From assembly GCA_030685235.1 (NCBI GenBank), contig MU839095.1:434001-498000 (forward strand): DNA of 64,000 bases, written 5' to 3'. Both the position numbers and the translations under genes were made by a program. Positions 48,901-60,233 of the stretch are shown here, piece after piece. This stretch comes from Copromyces sp. CBS 386.78 (taxonomy: Eukaryota; Ascomycota; Sordariomycetes; Sordariales; Sordariaceae). Each line of letters begins with the position of its first letter. Position 1 is the first letter of the stretch. The notes under the pieces are model-generated. The model worked only from the letters and a program-made list of their open reading frames with translations. It did not search any database and was not told where the DNA came from.

Positions 48901-50946
48901 CAAACTCGAGACGGGCGGCTGCTCGGATGTGGGAGGTGCGGTGGTGGGAACGGTCTTCTCCACACGAGGACGCTTTTTGCTCTCCTTGCTGGCGCTCGGC
49001 GGAGGCGCAAAGTTGCCGACCGGTGGCATCTTGGGCTGCTGATCACGGGCAGGAAGGCCTGGTTGAGGAGTTGGCGTCGTAACCGCCATCGCCGCGCTGT
49101 CTTCCGGGCGCTGCTGGCCGGCCGGTCGCGTTTGCGCGGCCGATTCAGGAAGAAATTGCTTAAAATCCTCGAGCAGGTCGGGCGCCGCGTGAAATAAAGT
49201 GGTCACTTGAGAGTAGACGTCTTGAATGGGTTTTTGTTCGCGCTGGTAGGTTTGCAGAATTTCGAGAAATTGCTTGTAGATTTCGGGCTTGTCCTGGAAA
49301 CGATTCTGCGAAAGAGTCAGTTCGAGTTCGCACTCAAGTTCCATGTCAAGTTCAGACGACGGAGTCTCCACAAGTGCTTCCCAGCCCCATCCTTGCCACG
49401 AAAACCGCTCCCACTTTTGCCGCCCCTGGCCAACGAGAAGAATGCACTCACTTTGATCTTATTGACATAGCTAATCGCATGGTTAAACTCAACTGGTCCC
49501 CGTTTTTCGATGATCGCTTGATGAGCCACGCTGCCGTTTGAGTTGGGCTGGCCTGCCACCGTTGGCGTGGGCGTGTGCGCATTTCTAGGCGCTGGCCCAG
49601 CATGGATGCCAACAGCCCCGTTCTGGCCAGCTGGGACGGATCTCTGCTGAATCGGACTGGCATTCTCGAAGGGTGCATTCTGGTTAGAGCCAGGGAATCC
49701 AGCAGGGCCATTCTGTGCAGGCACGCTATACGCCACCTCGGGGCTCTCAATGCTGTGCTGCACAGTTGATGGCGGCCAATTCCCTGGTCGTGCACTTAGG
49801 AAGGTCTGACCAGGACCTGATGTAGGTTGTGTAGGTTCGAGTTGTGGCGCGCGACTTCCACCGATCGAGAACGAGGTGGAGCCTTGAGGTGTCGTAACGC
49901 GAATGCTGTTCGGGTTGTTCTCCAAGCCGCACTCGATGCGGTAACCGGGTGGCAGGAATGTATTAAAGCCCTGGATTAGGTTTGGATGGCCCGCGAATAG
50001 CTCGGAAACTCTTGTGATAACCCCAGGAGTGTTTATGCTGCTTCCGGTTAGCCTGCTTCTGGAGGAGACTGTCGAACACGGAGGGCCAACATACGTTTGG
50101 CTCTTGAAATCCTTCATGATGTCCAAGAACTTATTGTATACGTCTGGTTGCTCATGGAACTGGACCTTAACCTGATCGAGATAGCTCAAAGCGTCCTGTG
50201 TTGAGAGTGCCGTTAGCATCCACTGGCGATTAAAATCGCACCCTGCCGACCGACTAGATGGATTTACTTACGTTAAGAATCGGTTGTTGACCTTGAGGCA
50301 TTCCACTGGGGCCAGAAGGCATGGGGTGGCCGGCGCCCATGTTGGAGCCAAAGGGCAATTGTTGCATGCCACGCACACCATCCTGCTGTAACCCCCGACC
50401 GTTCTCCTGTTGGAGAGGGCCGCCGAAGATAGACGCCGGTCCGCCCGACCCTCCTAGAGAATTATTTGGGCCGCCGGGGCCGTGAGGCATTGGGGGCAAC
50501 ATTTGATGTTGGGTTGTAGGCGCAGCGCCAGGGCCGCCGTGTGGAGGATGCCGACCGGGTTCATGTTGTAACTGGGGGCCGAAAGCGGGAGCAGGTCCCG
50601 ATGGTGCGCCAATAGGCATAGAAGGAGCAGAGCTTCCGTGATTGGCAAGCAGACCGCCAGGGCTATGAATGGTGGTTGCGACTCTAGAGGCAACCGGTTG
50701 GTGGATGGGGAGCGAGCCGGCACTGCTGTGGTGAGGGGTGGTGGCGGGTTGGTATGGTTCCCGGTGCTGACGTTCGGTGTCGTCGCGTTCCCGTTCTCGC
50801 TCGCGTTCGCGGGTCTGATCACGGTCTCTCTCTCGTCGTGCTAGTTCCTCCTGCTGGATGGCGCGATGTCTTTGCTCCTCGAGTTCGCGGTCGCGGTCGC
50901 GATCAAAGGGGCCACCGCCATGCAGAGGCTGGGGCTGGGAATTCAT
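45940..50946 (-). CDS. SIN3: Histone deacetylase corepressor scaffold Sin3
   Basis: Seven exons (50946-50272, 50195-50095, 50037-49452, 49305-48454, 48350-47907, 47840-46572, 46518-45940) code 1501 residues. Sin3 is the scaffold of the Rpd3/HDAC corepressor complexes, binding repressors through its paired amphipathic helix (PAH) domains. The N-terminus is Pro/Gly/Gln-rich with a charged Arg/Glu/Asp repeat. PAH1 starts at residue 226 ([20 protein letters not shown]), PAH2 spans the exon 3/4 junction ([11 protein letters not shown] at 444-454, then [17 protein letters not shown]), and PAH3 is at about 641-705. The HDAC-interaction domain starts with [20 protein letters not shown] across the exon 4/5 boundary. 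The conserved C-terminal Sin3a region includes [14 protein letters not shown]. The protein ends in a poly-Gln tract coded by CAG/CAA repeats. Each PAH begins close to an intron, and all joins are in frame. Confidence 0.96.
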
Positions 50947-52289
50947 CGTGGCTGGACTGTTCGAAGGCTCTGGGGGGGTATGCGTCAGTTGCGATGCCGA
51001 GGACGCGCGAGATGCAAATATTTGTCAGGGTGATGTAGGAATGAGCTGAATGTGATGCGGAGCGCTGGTGGGGGATTTGGAGGGGAGCAAGGTTTGGTTG
51101 CGCGATGAAGTCAATGTGGTGAAAAGGACAAGGCTTGAAAGCGGGAGTGTGATTGCGGCAGGCGCTTGCTTGCTTGCTTGCTTGCCTGCCTTCCATAGAT
51201 CGGCCTCACCTAGTTCGGCGAGGGGGGAGCCCTGGGAGCTCTCTCAGGGGACCAGGCAGGGCAGGGCAAAAGCTGGGCTGGAAGAACACGAAGAAGGGGA
51301 GGGAGCTTGGCGCGTACAGCTGCGACAGGTGTCATAGAACCTCTCTGCGACCATCGATGGACAATGTCCTCTGGATGCTTGAAAATGTTTGGACGTGACG
51401 ACCTCGACTGGAGTTGGAATTTGGCACGGCTGTCGACAACAAGGGCTTTGGTTCCGTAGATGATTTTAGCGACCAAGTGGATGTCGGGAATCAAACGTAG
51501 CAAGCAGTTCCATTGTGTCGCAAGACCGGCAACCGGGGCGCAGATCTCTTTCCGCCTTTCCAACAGATAGCGATAAGGCGGCAAAATGTCGGCTGGGGCC
51601 CTCAGCCCGGCCCAAGCCCAAATCCAGCAAATCAGAGCTCAGAGATTTCGCTCCTTTGCTGCTCCTGACCCACCGAGGCTTCTTATCGTCCCTACTCACC
51701 CCTTACCTCTACGTACTTATCTACACTATCGCCGATGGAGCCCGAATATGACACAAGGCGCGCATTTTAGGAAACGGGGCCGGGATTTGCAGTTCTTCGA
51801 TCTCACGGTTGTTTGTTAAATATCAAAACTGTTTGCAGATCCGGAGCTCATCAGTCAGATACAGCAGCAAGGAATTGTTTGTTATTCAGTCTTCGTGTTC
51901 TACCGCTTGGACGTTGTTTGGCCGATTCAGCGCCGTCAACGCGCGGTGTCATCATCGGCATTCGTGTCATACGCGGTGGGTCCCGCTTGAAGACCTGCCG
52001 GCGGCTACCGCCTACCGTAACGGTCAGGGTGACCAGCATCAGTTCTTAGAGACGAACGGACCAGAATCCACAAACATCTCCGATAACGTTTGTTATCGTG
52101 CGGTGAGCTTTCCACTTATCACAGGGCTGGGCTTCCTCCTGCTGTAGTCCATATTCGCTAAATCCAAAAGCTTTATTTGCTCAAACGGTTGAATCAATCT
52201 AACGCGGTGGTTTCCTCCCGTCAATGACAGTCCACGGTTTAGTACTCATGTCCTGGTTCATACTCGAAAGTTCCCCTCGTCAACTCCTT
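50947..52289. other. Upstream region of SIN3 and 3' flank of the FAS1 gene
   Basis: About 1.3 kb. The part next to 50947 should be the SIN3 promoter and leader; it includes a GCTT tetranucleotide repeat at 51164-51185. Open frames up to 124 codons show no family resemblance. Confidence 0.5.
51164..51185. repeat. GCTT tetranucleotide repeat
   Basis: Five tandem GCTT units about 220 bases upstream of the SIN3 start codon. Confidence 0.85.
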
Positions 52290-53249
52290 TCAGGTATAAT
52301 TCCGAACGCCTTTCAAGATCCACTGTTCAACCAATCACAAGGTCAGCATTTCCGCTTCAAAGAAACTTCAAGCAAGCAAATGCCCAGTAGGGACAATGGA
52401 AGTGGGTGCAAAAGAGGAGCAAGGTTGAACTTACAACTTCGCCATTGACGACAGTGCTGCCTACACTAACAACCTCGATATCTCCCGGTTGGATCTGCGG
52501 TGGTGGTATAGTGTCAGCATAACCATCTCAAGTCGAGGAAGGTGTACTTATGTTTTTGTTGTTGCCCTCTTACCCGTTTCACGCCATCCTTGGCCTCCCA
52601 CCAGACCTCCGTATCACCGCCCACCGGTTTGACCTTCTCGCCCGCCGGCCATGGGCTGGTTGGAATCAAATGAGCCTCGACGAACCTGCGCAGGTTGCGC
52701 TGCGCTCTCCCCTGTCCATCCTCCCCTTCATACGCATTGGCTCCCAGGGCGCTGTAGTCTTTCGGATCTTCCCATGGCTTCCGTGGAAGGTTTTCTATAG
52801 CCGAGTTGAGGGGCGCGAGTACCGTTGTGTTCCTGGCGGGATCGTCTAGACGCTGCGACGGAGATTCGATGTTTCTAAGGAAGCTGTGATGGTTGAGATG
52901 TCAGCTGAATACTTGGGCAAGTAGAGTTGGCAGCATTATTTTTGTTTATATGGAATGCGACTCACCCTGCAAAAAGGTTGATGCTCTTATCCCGACCCAT
53001 AACATCTGAAAGCATGACTGAGCTTCCGCCCCCCGCATTCGCGGGGCCGTCTGCTTGGGGCGCTCCAGAAGGCGGCATGGCTGGGCCGAGTCCTCCGGCA
53101 GCTTTTACAAGTGGGATTTGTGCGTGGTCGGGCGGTTGCGCCTGCGGTTGTTGCTGTATATCGGAAGCGGCCCGGTGCAGAGGATGAACGAGTTGGGATA
53201 AGGCGACTGCTGCAGTTGGCGCAAGGAAGAGATATGGCGTGAATTTCAT
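52290..53249 (-). CDS. Secreted FAS1 (fasciclin) domain protein
   Basis: Four exons (53249-52966, 52883-52574, 52494-52435, 52322-52290) code 228 residues. A hydrophobic signal peptide (KFTPYLFLAPTAAVALSQLV) is followed by a Gln/Pro/Ala/Gly-rich spacer. A single FAS1 domain comes next, with TTVLAPLNSAIENLPRKPWE (the H1 box region), NLRRFVEAHLIPTSPWPAGE and IEVVSVGSTVVNGEVWILKG (the H2 region), and the end is GVRNYT. FAS1 domains mediate adhesion or cell-surface interactions. This single-domain type resembles fungal proteins related to S. pombe mug57 and a Neurospora family member. The conserved end of the domain depends on exons of only 60 and 33 nt with good GTAAG donors and CAG acceptors. 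An in-frame ATG at 53264 would add five residues. No GPI signal is seen. Confidence 0.85.
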
Positions 53250-53694
53250 GGCCGTCGCAGACACAACTCAGGTGTTGAGTTCTCTTCTCTATGGTACGAT
53301 CCGAGTGTTTGGTCACCTGCACAGAGATGTAGGCGTGCGTATCGCATCGCACGTTGTGGCAGAAAACGAAACGAACGGTAGCGAGCGAGCCATCGGATTG
53401 GATGTCGGCGATGACGTACGTGCGAGCTGGGGGCGGGGAAGCAGTCAATCAAAAGTGATTGCCGCGCTGCTGCTGTGTGCTTCACATCTTGTGATGTCCG
53501 TGGACTTTGGGTTGAAGTTGATAAATGCTCGAAAATGATCGACTTAAACTCCACGAAGATCGGAGGTAAAACTGATCTGATTCTGTTGGAAATCGCCTCT
53601 CCTTTTATTCTGGGTTGGAGCTCATGTAGGCGGGACAGCTGGCCATGACATTGACAGTCCGCGATGCGCAGGCTCCAAGGTATCAACAGTGCAC

Positions 53695-53721
53695 TGCAGT
53701 CAACTCTACCCGTTGACTGCA
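53695..53721. promoter_or_regulatory. Perfect 10-bp inverted repeat (hairpin)
   Basis: TGCAGTCAAC and its exact reverse complement GTTGACTGCA are separated by seven bases. It lies about 450 bases upstream of the FAS1 start codon. It could be a dimeric protein-binding site or chance; no function is known. Confidence 0.5.
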
Positions 53722-54355
53722 ATTTCGTTTTTTGACAGAGTAGAGGTATCATATGCCACGCGAAGCACAAAAAGTCAACAGGCATTGGTTCATCATCTGA
53801 CAAGCCTCGACGGCTGAATCGAGCATGGCGGCCAGGGTCATGTATCAGGTACCCGGAGATGCTGCCCTGACCGCTTTTCAGAGTTCGGTTCGACGTCTGC
53901 ATTCCGAGCCGCGTTTGATTACATTTGATGATCCTGGTTTGTACAGCCTTCCATTTGGTGACGAAGCACTGAGCCAGGCTTTTGATGATGGCCTGGATGG
54001 TTGATGCGGAATCTCGAGAATGCTGGGGTTTGTTGGTTGCCAGGTTGCGTCGATTTTCACATGCCTCAGTCCGTCACCCACACGAGAAGCGGCAGCCCGC
54101 CCGCCTTCGATTGATTGGGGGAGGTGGGGATCTAGCTGGCTTGGGCCCCTTGGCCGGCTCGTGACTCTGTGGGGAATCCTGGGGGTAAAGCATGGGGATT
54201 GGGCCGGCTCCATTGGGATCGAGAGCGAGGATGAACCAGGCGACCAGGCGGTTTCTAGCACCTTGGCATTTTGCCAAGTGAGCCAAGGAGTGTAGGCAGT
54301 GTGGGACTGTGGGTGTGTGGAGATGGAAGCCCAGTGTGGGACTCATTTCTGGCAA

Positions 54356-54462
54356 GGGGGTGACAGAATTAAGGGTACACCAAAATTGATGGATGCGCGT
54401 TACCACCTTCGCTTTGGTGGTACTGTTTAGTGACTGTACCCCTAGGTAATTCTGTCACCCCC
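54356..54462. mobile_element. 107-bp foldback element with 16-bp perfect terminal inverted repeats
   Basis: The ends are GGGGGTGACAGAATTA (54356-54371) and its exact complement (54447-54462). The arms continue as GGGTAC (54373-54378) and GTACCC (54437-54442) with a 4-base offset, and a small CCACC/GGTGG hairpin sits inside (54403-54420). No coding capacity. Size and shape fit a MITE or a small Neurospora inverted-repeat element of the kind represented by the ~98-bp Guest; I cannot check sequence identity. Clear target duplications are not seen. Confidence 0.6.
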
Positions 54463-55513
54463 CGCCCTTGCGTGGCATCGAGTGCATCAGCTGCGGCGGA
54501 CCTTAGAGTCAAAAGGTCCAAAGAAGCTTCTCTCCGAAAGGATTTCCACTGAAGTTCGGCGAAGGGCCTTGATACGTCTCAACAGGAATTTGCACCGGAG
54601 TGCGAGTTGCATGGAGCCTCCTGTTTTGCATCTTGAACCCCACAGTGGAAAGAGTGGGGGAAATGTCTGTGGTTCCATTTGATGTTATTTGCCTTATTTC
54701 CCCTAGTGTTGTCCGCTTTTGGGTCTCTTTGTGGCAAGCCTCGGTACATTTGCCGGACGGCCAGCGCGCAGTCCACCACAGACGTCCACTTTGTCCTCGG
54801 CCAGAAATCGGAGGCGAGATCCAAAGCACACAGATGCCGTTAGCCGTCATTCTCTGTCTTTGTCTCGACAGTATTCTGAATCAACAGCACCTCCGTACCG
54901 CTTCTTGAGTTGGCGTCGGGTGCTATGGGGATAGAGAGTGAAATGTTTCGACAGCTTTTCACATCGTTTCGGATATCGTCAGGCCGACCTGGATTGGAGA
55001 GTGAGGAGCAACTCCTCTTGTTGGAGAAAAAGATGGAGATCCCGTCAATGACAGGGCTACTAGTAATGTTATGGGGCGACACGCTGCCAGCTGCTTGCTG
55101 GACATCGGCTTGCACCTTCCCCAGCACCAGAAACCCCCAGGTTGTGTGAATATTGGGAGCGAGTTTCACAGGCATTGAACCCACCAAAAAAAGGTTGATC
55201 CGATTATTCACACAACCTGACCCCTTGCCGTTTCGCTGAGAGCCCACCCAACGCTTGACCTCGGCTCACGAATCAGGGTGTCAGCAATTCCAACACAACC
55301 CGGCCCCGGTTCCATTGCTAAGGTAGTGCCCGTGGCTCAGAAGGTCAAGGTCGTCGGTCGACGCTCCCTCACCACCAAATAATAACTAGGCCTGCATTCC
55401 TGCCGCTTTGCAAACTCCTTCTTCTTTCTCTTGACTTGCATCCCTCTTTTTCTCTCTTTCATCCTCAATCACTTCAGGCTTTTTCTTCCTGTGAGGTACA
55501 CATCATATTCAAA

Positions 55514-57559
55514 ATGGCCCCCAGAGTTATTGTTGTTGGCGGTGGCTGTAAGTTACCATTCCCACTTGAGAACACTGCGCGCTACCCCGCGCGCGGGCCA
55601 CGACATCCGTCATTCGACATCTGGCGGTGTCATGTTGTTCACGGGCATTTTGCTGACAGTTCGTTCCGTTTGCAGTGTCCGGCCTGAGCGCTGCTCACAC
55701 CATCTACCTCGCCGGTGGTAACGTCGTTGTTCTCGACAAGCAGGGTTTCTTCGGTGGTAACTCGACCAAGGCTACTTCCGGTATCAACGGTGCCCTCACC
55801 AGGACACAGGTTGAGCACGGCATCCAGGACTCGGTTAAGCTGTTCTACGATGATACCCTCAAGTCTGCCCGTGACAAGGCCAGGCCCGAACTCATCAAGG
55901 TCCTCACCTACAAGTCCGCTGCTGCCGTTGAGTGGCTCCAGGATGTCTTCAATCTCGACCTCACCCTTGTTTCCCGTCTCGGGTGTGTAACCCCTTGTTT
56001 GGGCATGAGAGGCTCCTTCTTTCTAGAATACCGTCGCTAACTCTGCCTCCAGCGGTCACTCCCAGCCCCGTACCCACCGTGGTCACGATGCCAAGTTCCC
56101 CGGTATGGCCATCACCTATGCTCTCATGCAGCGCCTTGAGGAGCTTGCCGAGACCGAGCCCGAGCGTGTCCAGATCATTAAGAAGGCTCGCGTTACCAGC
56201 CTCAACAAGGAGGGCAACAAGGTCACTGGTGTCCAGTATGAGATCAACGGCGAGTCCCAGACCCTCAATGGCCCCGTCATCCTCGCCACTGGTGGTTATG
56301 CCGCCGATTTCACCGAGGACTCTCTCCTGAAGAAGCACCGCCCCGATGTCTACGGCCTTGCTACCACCAATGGCACCCACGCCACCGGTGACGGTCAGAA
56401 GATGGTCATGGCCATTGGCGGTAATGGCATCGACATGGACAAGGTTCAGGTCCACCCTACCGGTCTCGTCGACCCCAAGGACCCCAACTCCAAGTGGAAG
56501 TTCCTTGCTGCTGAGGCCCTTCGTGGTGAGGGTGGTCTCCTCCTCAACGGCGATGGTGACCGCTTCTGCGACGAGCTCGGCCACCGTGACTACGTCTCTG
56601 GCATGATCCACAAGGAGAAGGATAAGGGCAAGTACCCCGTCCGCCTCGTCCTCAACTCCAAGGCTTCCAAGACCCTTGACTTCCACACCCGCCACTACTC
56701 TGGCCGTGGTCTCATGAAGAAGATGACCGGCCACGAGCTCGCCAAGGAGATCGGCTGCACTCCTGAGCATCTCCAGAAGACCTTCCAGACCTACAACGCC
56801 ATCGCTGAGGGCAAGCAGAAGGATCCTTGGGGCAAGAAGTTCTTCCACAACATGCCCGTCGATATCAACGACGACTTCCACGTCTCCGTCATGGAACCCG
56901 TCCTCCACTTCACCATGGGTGGTATCGAGATCAACGACAAGGCCCAGGTACTCAACAAGGAGCAGAAGCCCTTTGAGGGTCTCTACGCCTGCGGTGAGCT
57001 TGCCGGTGGTGTCCACGGTGCCAACCGCCTCGGTGGTTCTTCCCTCCTTGGCTGCGTTGTCTACGGCCGTGTCGCCGGTGACTCCGCCAGCAACTACCTC
57101 TTCCAGGAGGCTCTTAAGGGCAACACTGGTGCTGCCCGTCTTGGTCAGATCGCTCTCCACATCGATCCCTCGCAGCCCGGCAAGATCTCCGTCCAGTGGG
57201 GCGGTGAGGGTGCTCAGGCTACTTCCAGCACTGAGGCTCCCAAGAAGGACACTGCCGCCGCTGCCCCCAAGAAGGAGGACCCCAAGGCTTTCACCATCCC
57301 CGACAAGGAGTACACCATGGAGGAGGTAGCCAAGCACAACAAGAAGGAGGACCTCTGGGTTGTCGTCAAGGGTGTCGTCCTTGACCTCACCAACTGGCTC
57401 GAGGACCACCCTGGTGGTGTCCAGGCTCTCCTGAACTTCATGGGCCGTGACGCCACTGAGGAGTTCGAGATGCTCCACGACGACGAGGTCATTCCCAAGT
57501 ATGCCCCCGAGCAGGTCATCGGCCGCGTCAAGGGCCAGAAGGTTACCCTTGAGGTTTAA
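55514..57559 (+). CDS. OSM1: OSM1-type soluble fumarate reductase with C-terminal cytochrome b5 domain
   Basis: Three exons (55514-55547, 55676-55982, 56053-57559) code 615 residues. The flavoprotein part (1 to about 475) reduces fumarate to succinate with FADH2/FMNH2 and reoxidises flavins. It starts with the FAD motif RVIVVGGGLSGLSAAHT, formed only after splicing the 34-nt first exon, then FFGGNSTKATSGINGA. Further motifs are GHSQPRTHRG at the second junction, CDELGHRDYVSG and HFTMGGIEI. After an Ala/Lys/Pro linker, a cytochrome b5 domain covers about 530-607, with heme ligands H566 (HPGG) and H589. A C-terminal b5 is known on fungal fumarate reductases of this type. The N-terminus begins almost at the FAD fold, so no mitochondrial presequence or ER signal is present, unlike yeast Osm1. 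Codon bias is extreme (C-ending), implying high expression. Confidence 0.93.
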
Positions 57560-59128
57560 GTTTGAGTTTTGCGGAGTTGCCGTTTCAAGAGTTGATTATA
57601 CCAGCCTTTTTTTGGACAGTTTCCGAGAAGGGTAACAACACCGAACTTGAAATGTAATGATGGGTTTTGGTTAGTCTCGGCGGTTGTGTAAACTCATTGC
57701 CAGGGATATGCATCTTTGTCTTCACCAGCGGTTTGGAATAAATGCTGGCGCCACATGTTTGTACTTTTATGGGTAGCCTTTTTCTTTTTATGTTATGATG
57801 ATAGCCATGGATCTACTTTGGAGCAGGAAGGGAGATGAACAAAAAGACAAAACTTCAAGTTCAACATGTTCGTTCAATCGTGTGATTTCTTGTTCACTGG
57901 TGTGCTTGTCCCGGTCCTCTTCAAGATGGACGCTGGACGATCACCTTCCCGAACAATATCTGGAAAAGCTTAGATCAGATCATCCTATCTTGGTTAAGGT
58001 TCGGTTCGTGCCTCTAGCTTCAGCTATCAGTGTCCCACATACATGTGGTACGTTAATGGTAAGTCAGCACCGCAACGGCAAGAGTCGGGAGTCAGGTATC
58101 CAGTGTCGGGACTTGATATGGCCAGGCATATAAGCGAGAAAGTTCACCTCGGGTATATATGCACGCACGATGTGGGGCCCGTCCCTCAGTCGTCTAGACT
58201 TATAGCTACCCTTGCCGACTCTTGTTATTACGGTACTTTTCGATCTCATTATCAAAGATGCTTATAGTGTTCGCAACCGTTGATTTTGGGCTCTTTCAGG
58301 AATATTACAGGTTCCGGACGGTTAGAGTCACTGCTGAAGAAAGAAGAAAAAAAGAAATTATGATCATAGTCACTCAGGGAGAAGTCAGTCGGTCAACCAG
58401 TCAGTCAGCCAGTTAGTTTGATGCCGTGGGAAGCCGAGCTAGGACTTGACTTTAAGGGCTCTAGCTACCTAGATAGCTAGGTAGGTAGGTTTGTAGGCGG
58501 ATATTAAGAATGGCTCAGTTCACGAACTGTGGAAAGGCAGTTTTACATTCGTTACGAATCCAAATAGTGCCGGCGTAAATATATCGAACAAAGACAGATC
58601 AATAACTACTTACATGTAAGTATGTCGTGTAAAGGGTTATGTCAGCCCATAAAGTGTGGTGTAGCTATGTCAGGTGATTACGTGCCTTCGACGGGTGTGA
58701 GGTACTATGGGTGGTAATGAGATGTAGCTGGTTGGCTGGTAAATGTGGTCAGGCAGTTCCCAGTTATTGCTTGGGTATATGGTACGAGCAACAACTATTT
58801 GGCTTTGGGTGAGAGGTCGTCAGGATGGTGGAAGTGGGGGTATTTTTATAATGTGTGGAATCCAACGGTACCTTGACCGTACCTACATGGAATACATAGT
58901 TCATAGGCAACAAGACTGTATGGCCTGATTGTTGAACGTGAACGAAGAATAAATGTGTACCGAAACGAGGAGTGTCTGTTGTTACCTTAATCACGGGAGT
59001 ATGTTGCCAGCTACAAGTCCCCACTCTATGGCCGAGAAGAACACAAGTCTCTAAAACATTTTGGCGCAGTTAAATATAGATGATGTAGTAAGAACACCAC
59101 CATGTGTTTGGCGCTTCCGTACTCTACC

Positions 59129-59287
59129 TACCGTATTAACTCGCGAAATTGGGATTGGGGAATGCAGGGTTAAAGGTGTTTTTCAACCACAGAAAGCCAC
59201 ATACATTGGGTGTACATGGTCTTCTTCACCTTCAATCTAGCGTTGTGCTTGCATTCCCCAATCCCAATTTCGCGAGTTTATACGGTA
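59129..59287. mobile_element. 159-bp foldback element (candidate MITE, TA-flanked)
   Basis: Two 38-bp arms, 59129-59166 and 59250-59287, are reverse complements with one mismatch (37/38), separated by an 83-bp non-coding spacer. The arms begin TACCGTAT and share AACTCGCGAAATTGGGATTG. If the outermost TA on each side is the duplicated target, the element ends in CCGTAT, which would fit Tc1/mariner-type non-autonomous elements. No transposase is present. Confidence 0.65.
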
Positions 59288-59767
59288 CTGGGAAATCCTT
59301 TTGTTCGTGGACATCCAACAAGTCCTGTCTCAGACCCGAAGGATTGACATCTCTAATGTTCCGAGATCCGAGTACAGCCTTGATCTTATACGCAGGAGAC
59401 TCAAAATGTTGATGACAACGCGAGAGATTCAATGCCAGGAGATGCTTCCGGAGCTCATGCATGAGTCTTGTCGTTGTTATAGGCACTCTGTGCTTGAACC
59501 ACCGCGAAAAAAATGTTAAACAAGACATGAAGTGTAGACTCCGACGACCAAGTAGAGGGACCGGGTGCAGTATTGCGGAGGCAATAATCTTTGTTTAATG
59601 AGGCATCTAGATATTAAAGCGGGACTTGATATAAGTAGTTGCTGCTGGAGAAGCCATGGTAACTCAACTTTGAACTTCGTTGTTAGAGGTAGCTATGAAA
59701 CCGAAAACCAGGAGGGACCTTCAACGACTTCATTCCCACAGTGGCGGTGTGCCATACCATTCTTTGC

Positions 59768-60233
59768 CTACAAGCGAGCCAAGGTATCCCTTGCTGCAAT
59801 ACCTCGCCCAAGCTCAAGAGTACGTATCATGTATAGGATGAATCTATATGTGCAGGGTTTTCCGTCCAAGTCCAAGTGCAGCAATAATAAGCATGCTGTC
59901 CTCGCACTCGTGCCGCTTGGGTCTGAACTTGTGGAATCGTGACTAGCCCATAACGTTCTGCGTCCGATTACACACTCCCACAGGCTCCATTGGGTTTTCT
60001 GTAACAAAGCTGTAAATAATCAGGCGTGACCCGGAAGTCACAGCTGCCCACTTCGTGGAGCAACCAATGACTGATGACGGTTCCAAGTTGTACGACCTTG
60101 GCCAAGTCGAATGCGCTTTACCTAGCTTACCAGATGGAGCTGTAGGGAAGATGCCTGCGTCGAGCTCTTCGATGGTGTAGACTGGTGGCCTCTTGCTATT
60201 CTTGGGGAGACCACTTGGGTAGTCCACGTGCAA
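59768..60233 (-). other. Possible spliced coding fragment, unidentified
   Basis: On the minus strand a CTAAC branch site and TTTCAG acceptor precede an open segment (60233-60131) reading LHVDYPSGLPKNSKRPP, then VYTIEELDAGIFPTAPS, followed by a GTAAGC donor. An acceptor TTTACAG at 60010-60012 joins it in phase to a second open segment (60009-59768) of 80 codons ending in a stop. The first segment looks protein-like. I could not identify a start exon or a family. It may be a gene remnant or chance. Confidence 0.2.

Larger units (their letters stand above)
53250..55513. promoter_or_regulatory. Divergent region between FAS1 and OSM1-type genes
   Basis: About 2.3 kb between two divergent genes, holding both promoters. 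It contains a perfect 10-bp stem hairpin at 53695-53721 and a 107-bp foldback element at 54356-54462, both listed separately. The last 150 bases before 55514 are strongly CT-rich, as expected in front of a highly expressed fungal gene. No coding content is supported. Confidence 0.55.

Noticed and set aside
55961..57478. Open frame of 505 codons on the minus strand
   Set aside because: Antisense of the OSM1-type gene, which has extreme codon bias. Composition (Gly/Leu/Val/Glu) is that of a mirror frame, and the + strand has clear domains and splice sites.
58471..58496. CTACCTAG...CTAGGTAG near-palindrome with AGGT repeats
   Set aside because: Short, AT/TA-type low-complexity sequence of a kind often seen in fungal intergenic DNA; too small to support an element or binding site.
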